Below are positions 5,417-9,722 of a stretch of DNA of 9,722 bases, in pieces. Under the pieces are notes generated by a model. That model was given only the letters and a program-made list of their open reading frames with translations, did no database searches and had not been told where the DNA came from. The DNA comes from Bacteroidales bacterium UBA755 (GTDB lineage: Bacteria > Bacteroidota > Bacteroidia > Bacteroidales > UBA932). The translations under genes and the position numbers were made by a program. How positions within the stretch are numbered: the first letter of the stretch is position 1; each line of letters opens with the position of its first letter. Where the stretch lies: positions 34,786-44,507 of the forward strand of contig DBKH01000017.1 in the NCBI GenBank assembly GCA_002297815.1, given 5' to 3'.

Positions 5417-7678
5417 ATGAAATTTAAGAATATTCTGTTCGCTATCGCGGCTCTGTTTGTGTCCATTGGCCTGAATGCCAGTGATTTCCGCACTCTTTTG
5501 AACAACGACTGGACTTTCTCCCTTGGTGATGCCTCTTCGATGAAGAAGGACTTCACGCATGGCACTGAGTATTTCACGTACTTCTCAAAAGCCGGCACGG
5601 CTGGACATAGCAAGTCCCCGATCATGCAGGCTTTCGACGACTCTGGATGGCAGAAGGTCAATCTGCCTCACGACTGGGTTGTGGATCTGCCTTACAGCAA
5701 GGATGCAAGCCATTCACATGGCTACAAATGCGTTGGCTGGAACTATCCTGAGAACTCGGTGGGCTGGTACAGAAAGCACCTCCGCATCCCGTCCGAAGAC
5801 TACGGCAAGCAGATACGCATCGAGTTCGAGGGGATATTCCGGGACAGCGAGGTCTTCTGCAACGGCTTCTACCTTGGCCACGAGAGAAGCGGCTACGCCA
5901 CGCGCTCCTATGACCTGAGCCCATACCTCAACTATGGTGGCGACAATGTCATCACTGTGCGCTGTGACGCCTCCACGGAGGAAGGATGGTACTACGAGGG
6001 TGCGGGAATATACCGCAACGTCTGGCTCCACAAAGCCGGGCCGGTCGCTGTGAAGCCATATTCATTGGATCTGACAGGGGAGACTCCGAAGTTCGAGACA
6101 GTGATGGCGAGTGACACGCTTGACAGGGCTAAGGTGAAGGCTGAGGTTGTGTTTATCGATGCTGAGGGTAACGAGGTCAAGAAACCTGATCATCTCTGGA
6201 CTCTTGAGGACCCTTACCTTTACACCGTGCGGATTCGACTTTACTATGACGGAGTCCTCTCTGACGAGCAAAAATGCCGCTTCGGGCTGCGCACGATTGA
6301 GTTCAGCCCGACGGAAGGGTTCCTGCTCAACGGGAAGCACGTCAAGCTGACGGGCTGCAACATGCATCTTGACCATGCAGGAGTCGGTGTCGGAGTGCCT
6401 GACGAACTGTGGCGTTACCGTCTCACACAACTCAAGAAGTACGGGTTCAACGCAATCCGCAGCTCGCACAATCCCGCATCTCCGGCCATGCTCGACCTCT
6501 GTGACGAGATGGGCTTTTTGGTGATTGACGAAAACCGCCAACTTGGCGTCAACGAGGAGCAGCTCACCCAGGTCAGAAGGATGATCGAAAGGGACCGCAA
6601 CCACCCTTGTGTCATCCTTTGGAGCGTAGGCAACGAGGAATGGAGCGTGGAGGGCATCGAGGCCGGCACAAGGATAGCTCGGAAGATGAGTGAATATGTC
6701 CACTCCATCGATCCGACCAGACCGACCAACTACGGCAGTTCCGGTGGCCACGAGCTTGTGAAAGGAGTTGATGTGTTCGGCTACAACTACATCGTCCAGA
6801 ACCCTGTGGATGAGTTCCATGAGAAATTCCCGGACCATTGTGCTGTAGGTACTGAGGAGACTTCCGGAGCCGGCACGAGAGGAAAGTATGTCACGGTCCC
6901 GGAGGAAGGCTGGATGACCCCTCTGAACAGGGTTGACACATTGGGCAGGATCAATGTCATCGAACACGGCTGGAAATTCTACAAGTCCCGTCCTTGGACT
7001 GGTGGACTTTTCTATTGGACCGGACAGGACTACCGTGGCGAGCCGAATCCGATGGTCTGGCCGGCTACCGGCTCCCAATTCGGCATTCTGGACTACTGTT
7101 GCTTCCCGAAGGACGAAGCGTTCTACGTCAAAGCCGCCTGGCTTGACGAGCCGACAGTCCACATCTGCGGCCCGTACAAAGGCGAAGTTTGGGTCTATTC
7201 AAACTGCGATCAGGTCAGGCTGTCAGCCAACGGCAAGAGTCTGGGAAAAAAGAATATGCCTGAAGACGGTCACCTTGTCTGGAAGGTAGGAGACGCCACT
7301 AGATTCTCGGCAGTAGGCTACCGTAACGGCAAAAAAGTCGCGGCTGATGAATATCCTGCCATCGTCTCTGAGACGACTTTCACCCTCTCAAAGTTTAGAA
7401 TAAAGGCTGACGGTCAGGATGTTGTCGTGATCGACATCGACACCAAGTCCGAGAGCCTGGAAGTCTCAGTCTCCGGAGCCACGTTCCTCGGCTGGGGCAA
7501 CGGCAACCCTGGCTTCAAAGAGATCGAAAGACCGGAGAACGGCAAATCCATGACGATCAAACCATTCTCCGGCAAAGCCCAAATTATCGTTCGCTCAATC
7601 GAAGGTTCGATGGACCGTGTATATGTCCAGATAGGAGACAAGATCATCGAGATCGAGACTGTGCCAGTGGCAGCGTAA
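5417..7678 (+). CDS. Exported GH2 beta-glycosidase, probable beta-galactosidase
   Basis: A retaining glycoside hydrolase, 753 residues, probably periplasmic. The N-terminus (residues 1-21) is a signal peptide with a small-residue cleavage site and no lipobox Cys. Domains in order: jelly-roll sugar-binding domain (about 25-205, with LPHDWVVD and EGWYYEGAGIYRNVWL), a short Ig-like domain (about 206-295), the catalytic TIM barrel (about 297-575), a DUF4982-like domain (about 578-640) and a C-terminal Ig-like domain (about 653-735, with WGNGNPG). The acid/base is Glu407 in WSVGNEEW; the nucleophile is most likely Glu480 in GTEETSG. WTGQDYRGEPNP and SQFGILD are typical of Bacteroidota beta-galactosidases. 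Both Ig-like domains look shorter than usual. The gene is 3 bases downstream of GH94 and so cotranscribed with it. Beta-mannosidase or another GH2 activity is possible; assignment to beta-galactosidase rests on family resemblance. Confidence 0.88.
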   Translation: MKFKNILFAIAALFVSIGLNASDFRTLLNNDWTFSLGDASSMKKDFTHGTEYFTYFSKAGTAGHSKSPIMQAFDDSGWQKVNLPHDWVVDLPYSKDASHSHGYKCVGWNYPENSVGWYRKHLRIPSEDYGKQIRIEFEGIFRDSEVFCNGFYLGHERSGYATRSYDLSPYLNYGGDNVITVRCDASTEEGWYYEGAGIYRNVWLHKAGPVAVKPYSLDLTGETPKFETVMASDTLDRAKVKAEVVFIDAEGNEVKKPDHLWTLEDPYLYTVRIRLYYDGVLSDEQKCRFGLRTIEFSPTEGFLLNGKHVKLTGCNMHLDHAGVGVGVPDELWRYRLTQLKKYGFNAIRSSHNPASPAMLDLCDEMGFLVIDENRQLGVNEEQLTQVRRMIERDRNHPCVILWSVGNEEWSVEGIEAGTRIARKMSEYVHSIDPTRPTNYGSSGGHELVKGVDVFGYNYIVQNPVDEFHEKFPDHCAVGTEETSGAGTRGKYVTVPEEGWMTPLNRVDTLGRINVIEHGWKFYKSRPWTGGLFYWTGQDYRGEPNPMVWPATGSQFGILDYCCFPKDEAFYVKAAWLDEPTVHICGPYKGEVWVYSNCDQVRLSANGKSLGKKNMPEDGHLVWKVGDATRFSAVGYRNGKKVAADEYPAIVSETTFTLSKFRIKADGQDVVVIDIDTKSESLEVSVSGATFLGWGNGNPGFKEIERPENGKSMTIKPFSGKAQIIVRSIEGSMDRVYVQIGDKIIEIETVPVAA

Positions 7679-7685
7679 ATTACGG

Positions 7686-8597
7686 CTAATCTAGTACGTT
7701 GATGTCGATTTTGTAAATTCCATCATTCATGTAGCCGTACTGGAATGATGGTAGGCAATAGACAGCGTACAGTTGGAAATGCTTGTCATCCAGTTTGAGG
7801 TTCTGGGCATCGTACTTGGAGAAATCCCGTCCCCACTTGTAGTCGCTTGGGAAATACGCGTAGGCCATGTGCGTGCCGTTGAGGAGCATTCCGGTTGGAA
7901 ACTCCTTAAAAGTGATGCGGTCGCCTTCGCATTGGAACTCCACATAGTCAGGAGTGCCGCCCATCCATCCGTTTGCGGCATATTCCTCAGCGATTAGACC
8001 CTCTCTGTATGGATCCATGACCCGGTAGATCTCTTCTCCATCCGCTTTGTAGATTTCGGTTTTGTAGGCCTTCTCGAAGATGCACTCATCGAAGTAGGTA
8101 CAGTCACCGTATTTCTTGAACACAAGTTTCTTGGTAACGGTGATGGTAATGGAGCTTCTTCCCGATGGTGAGACCCCATCAAGGATGTCAAGCTTCATCC
8201 TGTATTTCTCGGAAGTTTTCAGTCTCCCAGTGTCTCTGAACCGAAGACGTACTAATGCGCTGCATGAGTTTTCGGAAAAAGTAACTTTTGCTGACAAAAG
8301 GGAGAACACCCCGTCCGGATCTGCATCTTCCCAAACTGGTGAAGAAGCATCTTGTGGAGCTGTGTCGTATTTGAATGACACAATGGCCTGCTCTGCTGGG
8401 CCCTTTGCACCTCTGTAGATTGGAATCTCCAAGGTGCCTTTTTCCTCCGAAGACACTTCTGCGTAGAGCACATTTGAGGCGAAGGCAAACCCGCTTTCAC
8501 CATTGTAGAGAGCACCTTCACTCTCTCCTGAACAAGACATTACTAATAGTGTAGCGATGCTTAGTAAGGTATAATTCAATAGCTTAGTTCTGAACAT
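7686..8597 (-). CDS. SusD-adjacent surface lipoprotein, candidate glycan-binding protein
   Basis: A 303-residue protein of no family I can name with certainty. Residues 1-21 form a lipoprotein signal with a lipobox ending LVMSC, so Cys22 would be lipidated. The following SGESE is acidic, like the export signals of Bacteroidota surface lipoproteins. Residues about 35-155 look like a beta-sandwich of the Calx-beta type seen in PUL lipoproteins (EIPIYRG, KVTF, SITITVTKK). Residues about 160-303 form a second, aromatic-rich domain (YGDCTYFD, YRVMDPY, YAYFPSDYKWGRDF, YAVYCLPSFQYGY). The ATG at 8597 places the signal peptide correctly; the frame is open up to 8639, but that start would add 14 residues before it. 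The start lies inside the end of the SusD-like gene (14-base overlap), so the two are translationally linked. This is the usual place for a surface glycan-binding protein, but binding is inferred from position only. Confidence 0.82.
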   Translation of the reverse strand: MFRTKLLNYTLLSIATLLVMSCSGESEGALYNGESGFAFASNVLYAEVSSEEKGTLEIPIYRGAKGPAEQAIVSFKYDTAPQDASSPVWEDADPDGVFSLLSAKVTFSENSCSALVRLRFRDTGRLKTSEKYRMKLDILDGVSPSGRSSITITVTKKLVFKKYGDCTYFDECIFEKAYKTEIYKADGEEIYRVMDPYREGLIAEEYAANGWMGGTPDYVEFQCEGDRITFKEFPTGMLLNGTHMAYAYFPSDYKWGRDFSKYDAQNLKLDDKHFQLYAVYCLPSFQYGYMNDGIYKIDINVLD

Positions 8598-9722
8598 AAG
8601 GATTCTGGTCTTCGGGATTGATGTTCGGATTATTGTCAATTTCCACCTGAGGAATCATCAAGATGCATTCGATGTAGTCCGCAGGAAAATTAAGGTACTC
8701 TGGGTATTTGCTGAGGTAGTTGGTGTGATTTGATTCCTCACCGTTAACAACCCAATAGCGAGTCCAACCTTTCGCAAGCCTCAGTATGTCAAAGATGCGC
8801 CCGGTTTCGCCCCAAAGTTCGATTCGACGTTGCAGAAGGATTTCGTCCAAGAGGGTCTTCACGGTTCCGGTGGTGCCGAAAGTTTGTTCGTTTCCGCTAA
8901 GTGTGCCCAATGTACTGCTCCAGTTGGAATCACGGCGGCTCATAATTTCTCCAAGAGCACTCTTGGCCTCGTTGTCGTTCCCTTGGCGGCAAAGTGCTTC
9001 TGCAAGAATTAGATACGCCTCCTCAAGACGCATGAATATGTAGTCCCCTTTATAGGACTTCTGATCAGCCCACTGAAACTTGAACTGGTTGTAGTCGATG
9101 TTGGCTCCGTACTTCCACTCTTTCGCGCTGACACCGATGTTACCGTTCCACCATCCTTTGCGGATGTCAGAGTCAGGAATCTGCGCGTAGAGCCAGTTGC
9201 TGATGCACTTTGGAGCCTCAGCAGCGTAGTAAACATTGGTGCACGCGTCCATATTCGAGAAAAATGATGCGAACACGGTTGACTGGTCAGAGATGATCTC
9301 CGCGCCCCACATCACTGATGACGAGCTGACGCTGTTGAATGGGGTCTTCCCCGTGGTCCACTCTGTGGTGCTGTCATCAAATGTGCCTTTGGTCACGGTC
9401 GCCTCTGTTCTAGAGAGAAGGGATGCGTTGGGTGTGCTGATGGCTCTTTTTGCCGCCTCCACTGCTTTGCCCCAGTCGTTCTCAACCAATGCCACACGGG
9501 CCTGAAGAAGGCTTGTGGAGTAGAGGTCGAGATTTGAGATGTGCTTGCGCTTGACCCCACACTGTTCGAACAGCGAAAGTGCAGTCTCAAGATCCTTGTC
9601 AATCTGAGCGTAAACTTCTTTGACAGAGTTCCGTTTCCCGCCCTTGCTTGAGGCGTTTGTCGGCTCGGTGTAGATTGGAACTCCGGGAAGATCCTCGTGA
9701 CCGACAAGCGTCTGCTGGAAGG
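8584..9722 (-). CDS. SusD/RagB-family outer-membrane nutrient-binding lipoprotein (N-terminus beyond the window)
   Basis: A SusD-type protein that binds glycan at the cell surface and lids a SusC-type TonB-dependent transporter. I read the frame open from 9722 to the TAA at 8584-8586, giving 378 visible residues; the family usually has 500-600, so the signal peptide and N-terminal third lie outside. The visible part begins near VPIYTEPT, followed by SVKEVYAQIDKDLETAL, the TPR-like repeat region of the family. The C-terminal marks are MRLEEAYLILAEALCRQG, QRRIELWGETGRIFDILRL and the ending IPQVEIDNNPNINPEDQNP. A GTG at 9495 sits inside the gene and is not the start. A SusC gene is expected just upstream, beyond the right edge. 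The lipoprotein gene overlaps its 3' end. The glycan is unknown; the neighbouring phosphorylases suggest a beta-1,4 Glc/Man substrate, if the two convergent operons belong to one locus. Confidence 0.95.
   Translation of the reverse strand, partial: FQQTLVGHEDLPGVPIYTEPTNASSKGGKRNSVKEVYAQIDKDLETALSLFEQCGVKRKHISNLDLYSTSLLQARVALVENDWGKAVEAAKRAISTPNASLLSRTEATVTKGTFDDSTTEWTTGKTPFNSVSSSSVMWGAEIISDQSTVFASFFSNMDACTNVYYAAEAPKCISNWLYAQIPDSDIRKGWWNGNIGVSAKEWKYGANIDYNQFKFQWADQKSYKGDYIFMRLEEAYLILAEALCRQGNDNEAKSALGEIMSRRDSNWSSTLGTLSGNEQTFGTTGTVKTLLDEILLQRRIELWGETGRIFDILRLAKGWTRYWVVNGEESNHTNYLSKYPEYLNFPADYIECILMIPQVEIDNNPNINPEDQNPYVQN

Noticed and set aside
6062..7162. Open reading frame of 366 codons on the minus strand opposite the GH2 gene
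   Set aside because: It lies fully antisense to a well-supported GH2 gene, has no recognisable domain, and is explained by codon bias of the coding strand.
9393..9707. Minus-strand frame of 104 codons at the right edge
   Set aside because: It is out of frame with the SusD-like gene, whose own frame is open to the window end and shows the family motifs.

Overview
The window looks like a stretch of a Bacteroidales (Bacteroidota) chromosome carrying part of a polysaccharide utilization locus (PUL). The evidence is a SusD-family gene followed by a lipoprotein with a Bacteroidota-type export signal, a GH2 enzyme with Bacteroidota-style accessory domains, a GH130 phosphorylase very like the Bacteroides fragilis enzyme, and no recognisable Shine-Dalgarno sequences. 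The genus cannot be decided from the sequence. Every long gene reads open, with no frameshift.

Layout. 1-134: a leader whose first 122 bases are one copy of a dispersed repeat. 135-2825 (+): a GH130 mannosylglucose phosphorylase and a GPH-family sugar:cation symporter, 6 bases apart. 2826-3007: an intergenic region with several hairpins and a second copy of the same repeat. 3008-7678 (+): a GH94 cellobiose phosphorylase and an exported GH2 beta-glycosidase, 3 bases apart. 7679-7685: a 7-base gap where transcription converges. 7686-9722 (-): a surface lipoprotein gene and, upstream of it, a SusD-like gene that runs off the right edge. A SusC-like transporter would be expected beyond that edge. 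No stretch over 300 bases lacks a gene.

Proposed physiology (inference from families). The SusD protein and the lipoprotein capture oligosaccharides at the outer membrane. The GH2 enzyme trims them in the periplasm. The GPH symporter imports short products, and two cytoplasmic phosphorylases split them: GH130 converts mannosyl-beta-1,4-glucose to mannose-1-phosphate and glucose, and GH94 converts cellobiose to glucose-1-phosphate and glucose. This pair fits a mixed Glc/Man beta-1,4 backbone such as glucomannan. No endo-mannanase, cellulase or cellobiose 2-epimerase is inside the window, so the substrate is a hypothesis.

The least ordinary signal is the duplicated leader of about 110-120 bases that ends just before the start codon of both phosphorylase genes. 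It is either a mobile or dispersed repeat, or a shared cis-regulatory element.
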